A DNA stretch of 64,000 bases from Bostrychus sinensis (taxonomy: Eukaryota > Chordata > Actinopteri > Gobiiformes > Eleotridae): positions 25,991,500 to 26,055,499 of the forward strand of contig CM036250.1 of NCBI GenBank assembly GCA_020698575.1, given 5' to 3'. The position numbers and the translations under genes are program-made. Below are positions 23,701 to 38,700 of the stretch, in pieces. The number at the start of each line of letters is the position of its first letter. The first letter of the stretch is position 1. The notes beneath the pieces are model-generated. The model saw nothing but the letters and a program-made list of their open reading frames with translations. It had not been told where the DNA came from and did no database searches.

Positions 23701-26700
23701 ACAGCTTTGAATGGGAAGGACAGCAGACCCACTTTACATTGCTTACAAATTGTTTAGGTCTGGGTAATCAAGCTACATAAAAATACTCTTTAGCCTCTGC
23801 TATATAGCTGGTGTGGCTACGTAAAAAAGAAAAATTAGAACAAAGGTTCTAAAATAAATCTTGGTGATATTTTGCGAACGTTTGATCCACTTTGTGCTGA
23901 AGCTTTTGCACATCATGATCTCACAGATCATCAGATATTGCCTCTGTAAATGCTATCTGATTTTAACTGTACCACAGCTGGTTTGCATGAATACACAAAC
24001 CATGAGAGAATAAATTGACATTGTATGTATTGTCTGTAAAAACAGTCTTTTATGGCTATAACAGGATGTGGCTGTTGCATCGCTGGCTACAACAAGCAGT
24101 GTTAGCATAAATGCTGCTATACAAGTTGTTTGATTCCAGCTCAAGAGTAGTACCATAAGAGAGTGAAAAGTTAGATCACTTCTGTAAACCACAATTGTTT
24201 CCTCTTTTGTGCACGCTATATTATAAACCTACCCCATAATAGGTTGTTACTTACCAGTGGTTTCTATTTTCACCTCAATTTATTCATGTCAAAGTACCTG
24301 TTTATTGCAAAAGGTATTTATGGCAGGCCTTTAGTATTGTTATGTGGTAACAAACCATCTGGAGAGTCAGATCACTACATACCATTTATGTGTTGTGATT
24401 GGTGTTTTTGCGTTGTGTCTCTGCTTTAGACTATCCATGGAGAACTGCATATCGACCGCTAACCTCTAACGTGATCAAGTGGTTTTACCTGCCAGACTTC
24501 GCCATGAGACCCAATCCTCTCTTTATATTTTGTGAGGACAACATATTTATTTCAAACTCAGACATTTACTGTACGCTTATAGACATCCTTTATGTTAATG
24601 TTGAATGCTGTCTCTATCTTTGCAGACGACTACCTCTTGTTGATCTGCGCCTCTCTCCAGTGGCAGGTTTTTGAGGAGGAGAATCGCGCGGCGGTTCGAC
24701 TCTTGGCTGGAGATAATGTTGAAATTAGCCGCAGCTTAGATCCCTGTTCATTCAATCAGTTCATACCAGTCAACAACTTTCTTCACTGCAGGTAACAGCA
24801 ATGTTTTAACAAGTATATCCCTTTTTTGCCCTTTACAATAGGATAGGGCTCATATATTTTATCACATTAACTTGCATCAGAGACATTTCGTAATTTACCT
24901 CGATAATGCTTCTTCTGTCGGTCGAGCAGCAGGTGGAGCATTGTAAGTCCATTACATTAGTTTGCGGTTTTTAATTTAGGAGCATTAAGGACTCAATCTT
25001 TAATTCATGTGCTGTTAGACTTTGGAAAGCTGTTCTGGTAAACTCAATTTGCTGGATAAGTGCTGACAATGCATTATGTCTGGCTTGTAAAATAGGCAAC
25101 TGAAATTTACCAAACGAAGCTGATTTCGACCGCACTCTAACCAGCCATACCTTATTATGCCTTACTGTTATGCTGAACAATACGATAAATTCCTTAATAA
25201 TGAAGTCTATATAATATCTTAAAGTTCTTGTTTTTTTACAGATTTTTTTTTACAGTATGCTTTTAGATCATTAAACATTTTTCTCAGTTGTATGAAAAAT
25301 GGCTTACTGTCTGGTTACCCCTCAACCCCACATTTCTATGTTTAAAAATAAGAAGTTAATTTGACTAATATAATGAAACTATTTGAGAGTTCTAAGTGCA
25401 GGCCTTAGTGCAGACATGTGAACAGTGTAAAAATTCTCTTAGTTTATATTCATGTTTTTTAAGATTAACATTTTACACACAGATACAGAGAGATACAGAG
25501 GCATGCATCATAGTTGTTTATATGATTATATATGATTATGTTATTTTCAAAAGTGTCAGCTTTAGCCATCTCTATAGCCCACTGGACTGATGGCACTCCT
25601 TCCTTTTTCCCAGTTTTAGGAGTGATTTGTTGAGCTAACATGGCACTAGTTTGGTTTATATTTAAGTTTAAATTTAAATGTATATACAAGATTATATTTT
25701 TTCAAAAAGTGGTTTAGTGCTTTAGTGTTTCAGTTTTTGTTTTTCTCCCTTGTCTCCAGATGTTACCTCGACATGGTGAAGGTCTTTGTTTTCAGTTATT
25801 TCTTTTGGCTTGTGCTGTGCCTCATCTTCATCACCGGCACCACTCGCATCAACATCTTTTGTCTGGGATACTTAGTGGCCTGTTTCTACTTCATGCTTTT
25901 TGGAGGTAGCGTCCTGATGCAGCCTGTGAGGTACATACTCAGGCTATGGGACTGGCTCATAGGATACACCTGCTTTGTCATCGCCATGAAAAACCTGCTG
26001 TCCGTAAGTTATATTGTGATTCATAAAAGTCAGTTAGGACACAATAACTTATTTCCACAGCCAGTTTATTATGTTTTCTCTGACCTTCATGTGCACTCTG
26101 TCTTAACACAGCTCGGCTCCTGTGCCTATCTGGGCAGCCTGCTGAAGAATGGCTGCTGGTTAATTCAAGCTTTTAGTATGTTCTGCACCATCAAAGGATA
26201 TGATGTCCGTAAGTGTCTGGAAGAAAGTGCAGTTGGGGTAACTAATACAAGATAATACAAATTGTCTATACTTCAGGTATGTACTTAATACTAATAGACG
26301 TCTACAAAAGTTTGTCTGTTGGATTAGACGGCACCGGTCAGTCTTGGCTCCCCATGCGCATCACATGATGCCGGGCCACCATTGTTCCTTCCTTGGATCA
26401 CTTGTGATAGGTTAATTAAATACTTGATCTTCTCTCTACTTTGATTTTGACCGCTACAGTTCTACATTCTTACACCATATTTGCTGTACCAATCCAGAAA
26501 GTCAAGTGTGTAATCCAAAGAACAGGACTTTAGTTCAAGCCAAATCATCACTGGGTCAGATATAGTGAATCGTGTTTCTTCTCTCTTTTAGCTGATCCTG
26601 ACGATGAGTGTGAGTTGCCTAAAGGAGAGGCAGGGATAGTGTGGGATGCCATCTGCTTCACTGTGCTTTTGGCCCAAAGGAGGGTCTTCCTCAGCTACTA

Positions 26701-29700
26701 CTTCCTCTATGTAGTGTCTGACCTCAAGTCCTCAAAGATACTGGCCTCCAGGTCTGTAATGAAAGTCTGAAAAATGTAGTTTATCTGGTTTTACACAAAT
26801 GGTGCATTCAAATGCCACTCTTTGTACACCCTTTTCAGCCTACTACTATCCTACTATAATAGTGGTAGCACTACTTTGACTATGATGTCATAAAAGAGGT
26901 TATGTGTGATTGTATTATTATTAAGCAATTAGGTAAAAGCGTTCAGTTTAATTTATATCATTGCTTAACTAACCCTTTATATCCCATAGAGGGGATCCTC
27001 ATCAAATAATACAAAAATTATGACCATACATTTTTTAAATTTTTTTTTTTTACTATAACGTAGTTTAGTCCCATTACTAAATTGAGACTGTGGCATCTAT
27101 TGTACATGACTGGTAGTGCGAAATTTAACTTCTAAAAATGCCTTTTCTTTTTTCAGAGGTGCTGAGTTGTTTGAAGCAAAGGTGAAGAAGCTAGTAGCGG
27201 CTCGACTGGAGGAAGAGAAGAAATCTGTAGTCACGCTCAAGAAACAGTAGGAGAGAAATATGTTGAGATACGTATATAAATATTAATTATTTTACACTGT
27301 TAGGACTTAAAGCATTAAATTTACTTTTTAGGATGGAGAAAATAAAGTCTAAACAGAAGAGTCGACCTGCACCAAAGAAAGAACCAGGACAAGAGGCCAC
27401 AGAAGGTGATGTTTATATGATCCTGTGATCTTTACTGAAATAAAATGTTGATCTGATGCTGTTGAGCTTTAACAGTTGGAGAAAATAGCTTTTTTCTAAG
27501 TATCAAGTATTTTGTATAAAGGGGATTATGTGATACCAATTGAAACTGATCTCAGAGGTAACCCTCATTCTGGAGAAGACGAAAGCAGCAATGTGTCATG
27601 TATGACTACTTATACAGTGGGGCAAAAAAGTATTTAGTCAGCCACCAATTGTGCAAGTTCTCCCACTTCTGAATGACCTCTCTGCAGGTCATTCACTAGG
27701 TCCCCCCGTGTGGTTAGGTTTAGGTGACCAAATACTTATTTTCCACCATAATTTGCAAATAAATTCTTTAAAAATCAGACAATGTGATTTTCTGAATTTT
27801 TTTTTTTCTCATTTTGTCTCTCATAGTTGAGGTATACCTATGATGAAAATTACAGGCCTCTCTCATATTTTAAAGTGGGAGAACTTGCACAATTGGTGGC
27901 TGACTAAATACTTTTTTGCCCCACTGTAAACCAGGAAGATACAAGGGTCTAAAATAAAATTTTCTACTGTCCACACTTTTCATATCTAAAATAGTAAAAG
28001 GTATCTGGACTGATATTAAAAGACTATACACTTAAAAATAATTAAACACAAAGCCGTTACTTTGACCACTAAAAGCTATGAAAAAAACATCTTTTATAGT
28101 GACATATAACTCATATAGAGCTGAATTAATTGGTGAAGCTGTTCCCCAAAAATGTGGGAAGTAGTTTCTCTCCCTTGTTCTAAACCCTTTTATTTACCAT
28201 AATAATTTTACCCTTTTCACCTTTGTTTAGATGATGAGGAAAAAGCAAAGAAAGATGCAGGAAAATGGTGGAAGCCGTGGGTTTCAAAACCTGGAGGTAC
28301 AAACAGCTCCAAGAGTATAAGGAATATTTTTTATTTTATTTAAAAAAAAAAATAAATGTGTTTAAGGCTAATTGTATTTTTTAATTACAGTGGAAAACAA
28401 CTGTGGGTACCACCTGTTTGAGAGCGACAGTGAGGAAGAGGAAGAAGAAGTCACAGAAAAGAAAGAGGAAGAACAGCCACCAAAGAAAAAGTCTGCATTT
28501 CAGGTGAGGTTTAAGAAAAATAATGTTGAAATAAAATGAAGTTCTTACAAATGTTTACAAGTAAAATTATTAAATACACGTCAGCACTTGAATATACTAA
28601 TTAGGTAATTTTTGTATGTTGATGATTATTCAAGAACAAATTTGAACAAGTTTTACCCTTTTTCAGTTGGCTTATGAAGCGTGGGTGACCAGTTCCAAAA
28701 AAGCTCTCAAAGACCTGAAAAAGGAGAAGAAAAAGATGAAGAAAGAGGAAAAAAAGAAAGCCAAGAAAGAGCTGCAGAGACAACAGGGTGAGGAGGTGTA
28801 TATATTGTTGTAGTATACAGTTAAACAAAACTGGAGCCCAAATTAAGTATTTTTTTGTGTATAACCATTCAAAAAATAAGTTTAAAAAGTGACTCTTTGC
28901 TTTACAGATGTATGCGAATGTCACCAATAGATTTTATGTTTACCTATTTTTACTGTCTCTGTTCATGGACAACAGAATGTCTTACAGGGCTAGGACAAAT
29001 AATATTAGTACTACTAGTCTTCTTTTCTTTCGGCTTTTCTCACCCCGGAAGAGAAAACCTCTGCTGTAGAAGGCAGAGGTTGTCACCCTTTTCAGGCTTG
29101 GGGCACTCCTATACATGCACTGTTTTATCTGTGGCACCCATAAATTGCATTCTTATGTTTCACCTTATTTGAGCTAATCTTCTTATTAAGTGATATTAGG
29201 CGTAACACTATCATAGGCCTTATCAGAACAGTTTTTATTATTATATTATTATTATCATTATTATGAAGGTGATGGTGACTACAATATTCAAAACCATTCC
29301 TTTTACTTAATAAATCATGTTTTCATCATTTTTTTTTTTTTTTTGTATAATCCCAAATCCCAAACATATTTGGAATTATATTAATACCTTTACAGTAGTT
29401 GGTCTTATGAACAGAACCGATCAAGTTTAGGCGAACCACACAGATGAGTGCTGCAAAGGCCACATCATATTACTCATAAGGCTACTGGGAAAATATTTTT
29501 TATTTATTTCAAATAATACATTATTATTGATTGGGCCTGTAGGTTTTCAGAATCAGAGCAGATCTGCAGCAGTTTGTCTACCACCTATTAAACTAATATA
29601 ACTAAATGGTAGTCTGTGTCTGCAGGACAGCCACAGGAGACCACACCGCTGTCAAACAGGGAAATATTCTGTCCTACTGTTCTATTCCTCCACTCCACTT

Positions 29701-32700
29701 CACTGTGGCGTCTCTTTTGTCCCCCTGTAGTGGGTGCACTCTGCATCACACAAGCGTGATCCCCGCACTCCTCACCTCTGTCCGGGTGTGTGTGGTAGTG
29801 CGCCAATCAAAACGGAGAGAATGAGAGGAGGTGCGTGATGCACAGCACTTTATTATCAGCAAATACTTAATTGTAGCAAAGTGAAAATAAAGAAGTGTGA
29901 TGTACGCTGCTTGGGAATGGATGAAAACCCTGTAGTTCACACATAAGGTTGTAAAGCATATTCAGATGGATCTGACTGTGGATGTATTAAACAAAATAGT
30001 ACATTTGTTAACAAACTGAGCACTGGTGACACTTGCCTGTCTCTGCACAAAGTCTGTTGGTACAACAGGGAACTGTGAACAGCATTACGCAGAGGTCCTG
30101 TTCTACTGAGAGCCTCAGTTTATTCTTCATGTATGTGAGAGGAGAAAGCCACATCACAAAGGTAGGAGATGGAGAACTGAATCAACAGATGTTTGGCACA
30201 CCCTGCTCAACCAAAATGCATTCTTACATAAATTGTTTCATCAACTATTTTGTCTAACTTGAAATAATATCCCTTTGGACACATACAAATTTAAACAATT
30301 CACAATAAAATTATATTTGATGTAGAAAGTCATATTTATAAATTCCATAAAAATTATTATCCAACTAAAGCATTCTGTAGCACTCCCGAACGGACATCAC
30401 GGCACCCCTGGGTACCGCGGCACCCAGGTTGAGAACCTATGTATTACGGTACAGTAATTTGCGTATTGATTTGGCTGAGATTTTTACGTTGGTTGTTGCC
30501 CTTTCTGAGACAACAGGGTAGCCAAACCTCATGAGAGAAACAAACAGCAAGGCCTATGAAAACAAGCAATTGCAGCCTCAGAAAAATAAGTGCCCTCTTG
30601 TTTGCGAACAAACTTTAGTGTGTTATAGCCAGGAGCCCTGCAATCCCAAGCAAGCAACTACATTTTCAGAAACAAGCCCAAAAAACTGCAACCCGTGAAC
30701 TCCAAAATTTGTAAGCCACATTCCAAAAAAAGAAGCCCAAAGTTGCTTTAAAGAAGCGGATTTGGCAACTGTGTGACACGACCCTCTATATTAATCCAGG
30801 GTTAGGACCAGCAGGACACTGGCTTGTGAGCCCTTATGCTGGATTAATTAATACTAGTACTAATACATAAAAAAATTTTTTTAGGTATCGAACGGGCAGA
30901 CTCTAGTGAAGATGAACTTGATGAAAGCACAGTCGATGAAGACGCATCAGAGGAGGAGAAAGGTAAATCAGAAAGCCTATTTGGTCATAACACTGACCTA
31001 TGTTATTGCTGTATTTCACATTTTAAAATGTTATATACTGTTTGTTATTTGTTGTGTTTTGTCAGAAAACATCCTCCAGCGTGTTATCAGCACTCTGAAG
31101 TTCGGCTGGGCTTTCTTTCAGTCTCTGCTCGATGATATGACCGAAGGACTAAACTCCTTTTGCAAAGACAGCCTGGACATCTCCAAAGTGCTGCGTTTTG
31201 AGAGAGCGCTCCTCAACCAACAACTGAAGAAAGTGAGACAAAAACTATATACTTAAAACTAGCATTAGCATTGTCTATAATTACATCAAATATCTTTATG
31301 ATTCTGAACCTTTGACACATCATACATTTTGTTTAAACACATTTTCTGCATCTTTTGAATACATAGTAGTACATCTTATTACAGAATGCACCTTTAAATC
31401 TATAGCTTACTTTCCACCCCTTGAGTTGCTAGTGGTATCCCTCTTTGGTCAATATAATTAAAACAAAAGTACAATGTAGTACAAACAAAATACAAATCAT
31501 AATCTAATCAATCTTTGCCTTTCCTTTCTTCAGGGCAAAGAGGTGAGCCAGGAGAGTGTTAAACAGTTTTATGAGACCTGGATATCTCGTCAGAACACAC
31601 TATCATCTCAAGAGGATTTGGATGACCCCCTGCCTCCCCCCTGCTCTCCCCCTGCTGTGCCATCTCTACGACGGGGCTATGCCAAACTGAAGAGCCAGGC
31701 CTCCAAAGTGTCCTGGGGCAGCAGCGTCTCCAGGTAATGCCCTCATCACGTAATGCTAATATTTAGGCAACTCTGTGTAACTTTATATAACATCTCATTG
31801 GTTTGAGTCCAAGCTTTGGTACTATAGCTTTATTATTAGGGAATAGGGCCAATGCCTTGGCGGACTAATGGACTGTTTTAACTATCTTTTTAATTAGGAG
31901 TAAAATGTAAGTATTGCTACTTTAAAATCTCATAATTTCATCATAATTTAGTTTTTTACTTTTACAAGCACAAAAAATAACAGATTTGTTTATGGCAGAC
32001 CCTAAAATTGTCTGCCATTTGCACTTCTTCTTTAGATCCATGAATTCACACAATCCATATTTTCACTCTCAGTTGTATGACAGATGAGACACTGCTCGGG
32101 TCCCGACAGCCCACTCAGGAGGAGCTGGACGAGCCCCCGGTCCCTCCAGGTCCAGACCAGCTTCGACGGAAACTATTAAAAACATCCAATGTTGACTTCA
32201 CCTCGTTTGAGACATTCGACCGTTCGCCCAGGTAAACCATGTTAGTTTTCCCCAAAACAATAAAAAAGTGTAAAAATGCATTACTTTAACTCAAGAGGTC
32301 CATACATTTTTGGACTACTTTTATCTTGAGTCATGCTATTTTAATAAGTAATAATGCATAATGCTACTCGACCCACCTTGGCTTATTTGTGGTCTAAAAT
32401 GTAATAGAAAACATTCATTTTTCTGGAACTAATCACTTCTATCAAACAAGTCACCTAACACAAATATTTTTCTGATTATTTACAGCTGCATATGGGGCAA
32501 TTTGGTAGTTATACTTATTGCAGCCAAAACACTTTTAAAGTTTTTTGTTTTTGCAAGTGTCATTTAATAACAGATATGATAAAATCATAAAAATAATTAG
32601 GGCCGGAAATTGATAAAAAAAAAAAGAACTAATTAATCGCAAATCTGAAAAAAATGTATCGCGGTTAATCGTATTATGAATTCACGTACAAACACAAAAT

Positions 32701-35700
32701 TGTAAAATTAGAACATTTATTCTGAATTAACCTTCACATACTTTACTGTAAACTTGTGCAATGCAAACAAAACTTGCAAAGAAAATAAATGAATAGTCTC
32801 TTTGAGACCTGTAACTCAGACAAAGTTTGCCTAAATAAGGTACAACCAACAAATACACAAAACTTACCTAAAAATCATGTGTAATCTCTTTTAGATCTTT
32901 AACAAAAATAAGTTTAATTCTTCAATTAATAACAATTGTTGTGGTTCACAACAGTGTAAATACTATGAACTGTGTTACTCCAGTGGTAATTGAACTCATC
33001 CTTGCAGTAGACTGCACATAACTTTTGTTTTGTCTATATTGCTGTCTGGTGACGATTTGAAGCAGAATTGTCCATTTAGCAATGTGTCTTTTTGGTCACT
33101 CATGTTGCTTTAGCTCGTTCACTTGTTGCATTAGGCTCGTTCCAGATGAACTGCGCCTCGCCTGGATTGTGAACGAGAGCGCACGGCCGCAATGAGAGGA
33201 GGGGAAATACACCTGTAGCTGAAGTCGGACAGTTTGTGGCTCAGATCACGCACCATCACGCCCGAAATCCACTTCTCGCGTGTGTTGGTTTATCCAGGTC
33301 AAAACTGTAACTTTAGTCTGTATTTAAAAAAAAAGAGGCGGGGGAAACAGGAGAGGAGGGCAGTGAAGTGTTGTGCGTTACGTTTCTGATCAGCACTAAA
33401 CTCAGATCCAATCACCTGTCCGTTCACCGCTGACAGGTAGGGCGTTTTCCCATCATGCACTGAGCCGTGCAGCCTCCGCAGTTGCTCCTGATGAACTGCG
33501 GCGGCTCAGGCGCTGGTCTCGTTTGGATCTCACGGTGACCGTCGCACTTGTGGCATCAGAGCAAGTCGGGAACAAGTCGGACACAAATCTAACCGGCGTG
33601 CACTGCGCACAGACCGACACTGATCGAAACTGCGCAGGTCTGGCTCATCTTGAACGCGCCTGATGGATGGAAACGGAAATCTGTCGTCCTCTACGCTCGC
33701 GCGGTGCATTTCTGCTTCGCTGGAAGACCTGCGGCCTGTTGCTGCCGTTGCTGTAATATTTTTGCTGTGATCAAATTAATCGATGCGTCAATTGAAATTA
33801 ACGCGATTAAATCAATAAATTAACGCACTGCGTTAACGCAATAATTTTACCAGCTCTAAAAATAATATAATTGTTGTTATACTTTTGTTGAACAGCTTTG
33901 AAGATGTTGCTCTTCAAGAGGAGCATGAAGCAAAGGATGAGGAGGAGGATAAAGAGTCAGATCAGGAAAAAACAGAAGCACAAGTAGAAATGAGAGACAA
34001 GACCAAAGAGGAAATGGAGGAAGAAACAAACACAGACCAGCAGGAACAAGACCACTGTCAGGTCGAGGAGAAACTGGATGAAGAAGCTGGGTTCAAAGAA
34101 GACGATGAACAAATTGAAGATGGCAGCGTTTCGTTGTGTTTCAGAGACAGTGATGGAGAAAAGAGCCTTGATTTCCCTGAATCCCCCAGGCCTCTGAGTC
34201 AGGAAACCAGGAACCTCACCGCCAGCGAATTACTTCTTAACAAGTCAGTCTGCATGAAGTGTAGTGCTTTACCTTAAACAGGTTTTCTTACATTTTTATT
34301 TTTACAGCACATTTAAAATGACCCTAGTTGATGATTTTATGCCACTGACTCTTTGTAGTCCTGAAATTAAACAGGCTTGATACATCTGTAACAGATAGAA
34401 GAGAAACAGCTATTATAAGTTACATAATTGGAAAAAAATTTATAATTTTGATAAATTGCATGTTTGCTGGCCCTTAGCTGTACTCTGCTACACTGGACTG
34501 GCATTTAGACTAGACCAACATTAAAATTAGTTATTACAACAAAAAATATGCATATCTCTGAAGAGCTTATTATGTCATTTTGCTTAAAGGAATACGCTAT
34601 CTTTTTTCTGCTAAATTGAGCAAAAATTAATTATCAAAATAATTTAGTTTTGTGTTTTTATTGATTTAATTCATCCATATCTATTTTATCCAATATTTAT
34701 TTTGTCTCTATATTTTTCATGTTTCCTCAGCATGTTTCAAAACGATGAGATCTCAGAGTCAGATAAGTTTTTCCTGAAGCTACCTCGACCATTGAAGCTG
34801 CTGTTCGCTCTGTATAACACAATGGTGTCCAAGTCCGAGATGTTGTGTTATTTTGTGATCATCCTGAACCACATTGTGTCTGCCTCATTTTTGTCCCTGA
34901 TCCTGCCCATTCTCATTTTCCTCTGGGCCATGCTCTCAGTGCCACGTCCCTCTAAACGCTTTTGGATGACAGCTATCATCTACACAGAGGTACGAGCTGT
35001 ATGCTACAAATTTTCAGGCAGAAATGTATAACAATGCAGTATCCACTCTTTTCAGGTTTTTTCATCATTTAGTTAATTATTGTGTTCATGTCATGCAAGC
35101 CCTTTATTAAATAAATAGGCTTGATAGATGGATAGATATGTTTCAGTCTAGTCTCGTTTTTCTGTTTCACTATTCAGTCAAGAGCTGAATAACTTCCCAA
35201 CATAGCAAAAACATAGATGAAAGTCATGTACAGTAATATACATAATATGTACATGTCCAAACCATCTCAATCTGGCCTCTATGACTTTATTCCCAAAATA
35301 TCTAACATGAGCTGTCCCTCTGATGTATTCATTCCTAATCTTTTTAAGTATTACATTCAACATTTAAAGTAGATATAACATCCATTTGACCGACTCATCT
35401 TTAGAAATACTACAGTATAATGTGTGTTGTATTATGTCTTTTTGACCTATTATTATTCTCTTTAAAAAACTAACTCCCTCCCTTTCCTCTTTCAAAGCTG
35501 ACCGTTGTGGTGAAGTACTTTTTCCAGTTTGGTTTCTTTCCCTGGACGACCTCTGCGTACAGAGGCATTAATGCAGAGAGGCCGTTTGCTTTACCAAACA
35601 TCATCGGAGTCGAGAAGAAAGATGGATACGTGCTGTTCGACCTGATCCAGCTGCTGGCACTGTTCTTCCACAGATCTATTCTCAAGGTAAACTTTATCTA

Positions 35701-38700
35701 AAGCAACTGTAATGTGTGGCTTTGTTTTTGTTTTTTTTGTTTTGTTTTTTTATGTCCACTAGCAGTACGGTGATTGAAATTATTTTCTTAAATGCACGTT
35801 ACTGTGGGTCCTCTCTGGGTACTGCGTCTTCCTCCCGCTGTCCAGAGACATGCATGTGTTGGTGAATTAGAGCCTCTAAATGGCCCCTAGTGAATGAATG
35901 TGAGTGAATGGTTGTATGTATGGAAAAGTCAATTTATTTCAGTAGTTGGAACAGCAATGAATGTACTGTAATTATTTGTATTGGTAGGACTAACTACATG
36001 TTGTTTGATGACAGTGCCATGGTCTGTGGGACAACAAAGAGGTGGAGATGCCGGATTTCTTCAAAAAGCTCAAGAAGAAAGTGGACAAGAAGAAGACGAC
36101 AGGATCAGAAAAGATGAACAGTAAAGACAAAGCTCGATGTCTGAAGTTTTTGCCTCTGAATGCCTCCACCACTTCCCTCTTCTGTCGCAGGAGGAAAGGA
36201 GACGCAGACTCAGATGGTGAATATTCACAGCAACATGCAGCATACCTTTATTTACTAATCTGACTTTGCTTTAGCATTATACAATACAATGTAAACTTGG
36301 GGTGTAACAGAGTAATTAAAATGTAATAATTATGACATGATTTTTTTTTTCTTTTTTTTGTTAAAGTCTCAGGAATAGACAGTCTATTACAGTAAATTGC
36401 AGTAGTCTCTTGAAAGACTTCTACCTCATAGAATAGCATGCCAACAACATACAACATAACATGCCAACAATCCACTTAATAATTCCACCACTTTTATCAC
36501 AATATGTAATAATCCCAAATGTTTTTATGCTTTTTTGTTAATTGGAGAGGTGAAACCCAAGAAGCAGAGCCATAAAAAGAGGAGACATCAGCGAAACAAA
36601 ACACCTCTAACTCGAAAACAGAGGATCAGACAACAGATCCGAGAGAGGATGCTCCAGGCCAAAGCCGCAGTCATCGAAGTGTGAGTTTTACACAATATAG
36701 TTTTAAGACAAGTATTTACTGGATAAATCAATGGAAATAAAGTCTACACAGTTCAAAGTCAATCTTTATTTGTTTTCCCCACAGTGCCCTCCATATTTAT
36801 TTACCCATAAGGCAGTTCTTCTATGACATCATCCATCCAGACTACAGCCCTGTGTGTGACGTCTATGCTCTCATGTTTCTCATCGATGTGGTCAACTTTA
36901 TTGTCACCATTTATGGATACTGGGCTTTTGGGGTAACCATTCATTCATTTGTTTTTTATCAAATTCATTTTGTGCTTAAAAAATGTCTGAGATGCAAGAC
37001 CATAGTGCTCAATAAGACAATGGCCAAATTAAAATGTGAATCACTGCGCTCTACGAGGCAGACAATTTGCTGTGGCAACCCCTAGAAGATAAAAAGATCT
37101 GTATATCCCATTGTGTGATTGTGTTCAGAAATACTCAGCTGCAGCTGACATCACAGAGTCCCTGTCTGAAGACCAGGTCCCGGAGGCCTTCCTGGTCATG
37201 CTGCTGATGCAATTTGGGACCATGATTGTGGACCGGGCCCTGTACCTGAAGAAGTCTCTGCTCGGGAAGTGTGTGTTTCAGGTCGTCCTCGTGTTTGGGA
37301 TTCACTTCTGGATGTTCTTCATTCTGCCCGGAGTCACGGAGAGGTCAGAGTTCAGAGATAATTAATGTAGTTCATCAGTGAATGAAAGCACATTACAATA
37401 ACCAGGATTAGAGGATTGAAGTCTGTTACATAATTTAAACAAATAATCATCTTCTACTTCTTAGAGACATACATATTCTTTCACTACAGACAATTTTTAA
37501 GCTTGCAAGCTGTTGTCATGTTCACAGAGTACACACAAAGAAATTATTATACTATGGTTAATTCAGATGTATTTTACCAACACTTTTGGATGTGTTGTCA
37601 CATGTTTGTCACTGATCTCATCTTTATCTTTACAGGAGGTTCAACAGAAACCCAGTAGCCCAGCTCTGGTATTTTGTGAAGTGCATCTACTTTGGCCTCT
37701 CTGCATATCAGATCAAATGTGGATATCCAAACCGCATTCTGGGAAACTTCCTCACCAAGAACTACAACTACCTCAACCTCTTCCTCTTTCAGGGGTATGC
37801 AAAAAAATATTACCAATTTAATGATCTATAAAGTTCATTTTCAGAGCAGAGGAACTATTAGAGTCTATGAATAAGAAGTAAATATATGGGCTCATCTCAC
37901 ATTTAATCTGAGCTGTTTTTTATTTAATCTGTTGTTATGCTCCAGATTCCGTTTGGTGCCCTTTTTGACCGAGCTGAGGGCAGTGATGGACTGGGTTTGG
38001 ACAGACACCACTCTGTCTTTGTCCAGTTGGATCTGTGTTGAAGACATTTATGCAAATATATTTATACTCAAGTGTTGGAGGGAGTCTGAGAAGGTAAGAT
38101 TTGCCTATTTTTAACTTAAGTTTTAGTTTAAACGTTTTCATTGATTTTGTAAACTAAATATAAAAAATATATATATATAAAAAAACCACACTCTCCTTTT
38201 ATACCGTGTTAGCAGATGGGGTAGCCCTGCAGGGGCATGCTCCCTGGGAACAAGAAATCAATTTAGTGTATACATGCCTCAAACCTTTACCAAGTTTGTC
38301 TTCAAAAAGAGCTTAGCTTGTCTGTTCTTGAGAGTTAACATTTAACTCGTGTGATCTATTTTGTTCAACTATAAGCCACAAATATACAGTGTGCACTTTA
38401 AAAGACAACACTACAATTTGTGCTTCTTCAATACACTTTTAGAGTGATGATTTTATTTTATTTTTTTGTAGAAATTCCCACACCCTCCGGGTCAGAGGAA
38501 GAAGAAGGTGGTGAAGTACGGAATGGGGGGCTTCCTGATTTTCGCTCTCATCAGTATTATCTGGTTCCCGCTGCTTTTCATGTCTTTGGTCCAGTCTGCA
38601 GCCGGAGTCACCAACCAACCTGTGGATGTCTCCATTCAACTCGGCATCGCAGGATATGAGGTCAGGTTCACCTATTAATGTTTTCAAAACACAATGTAAC

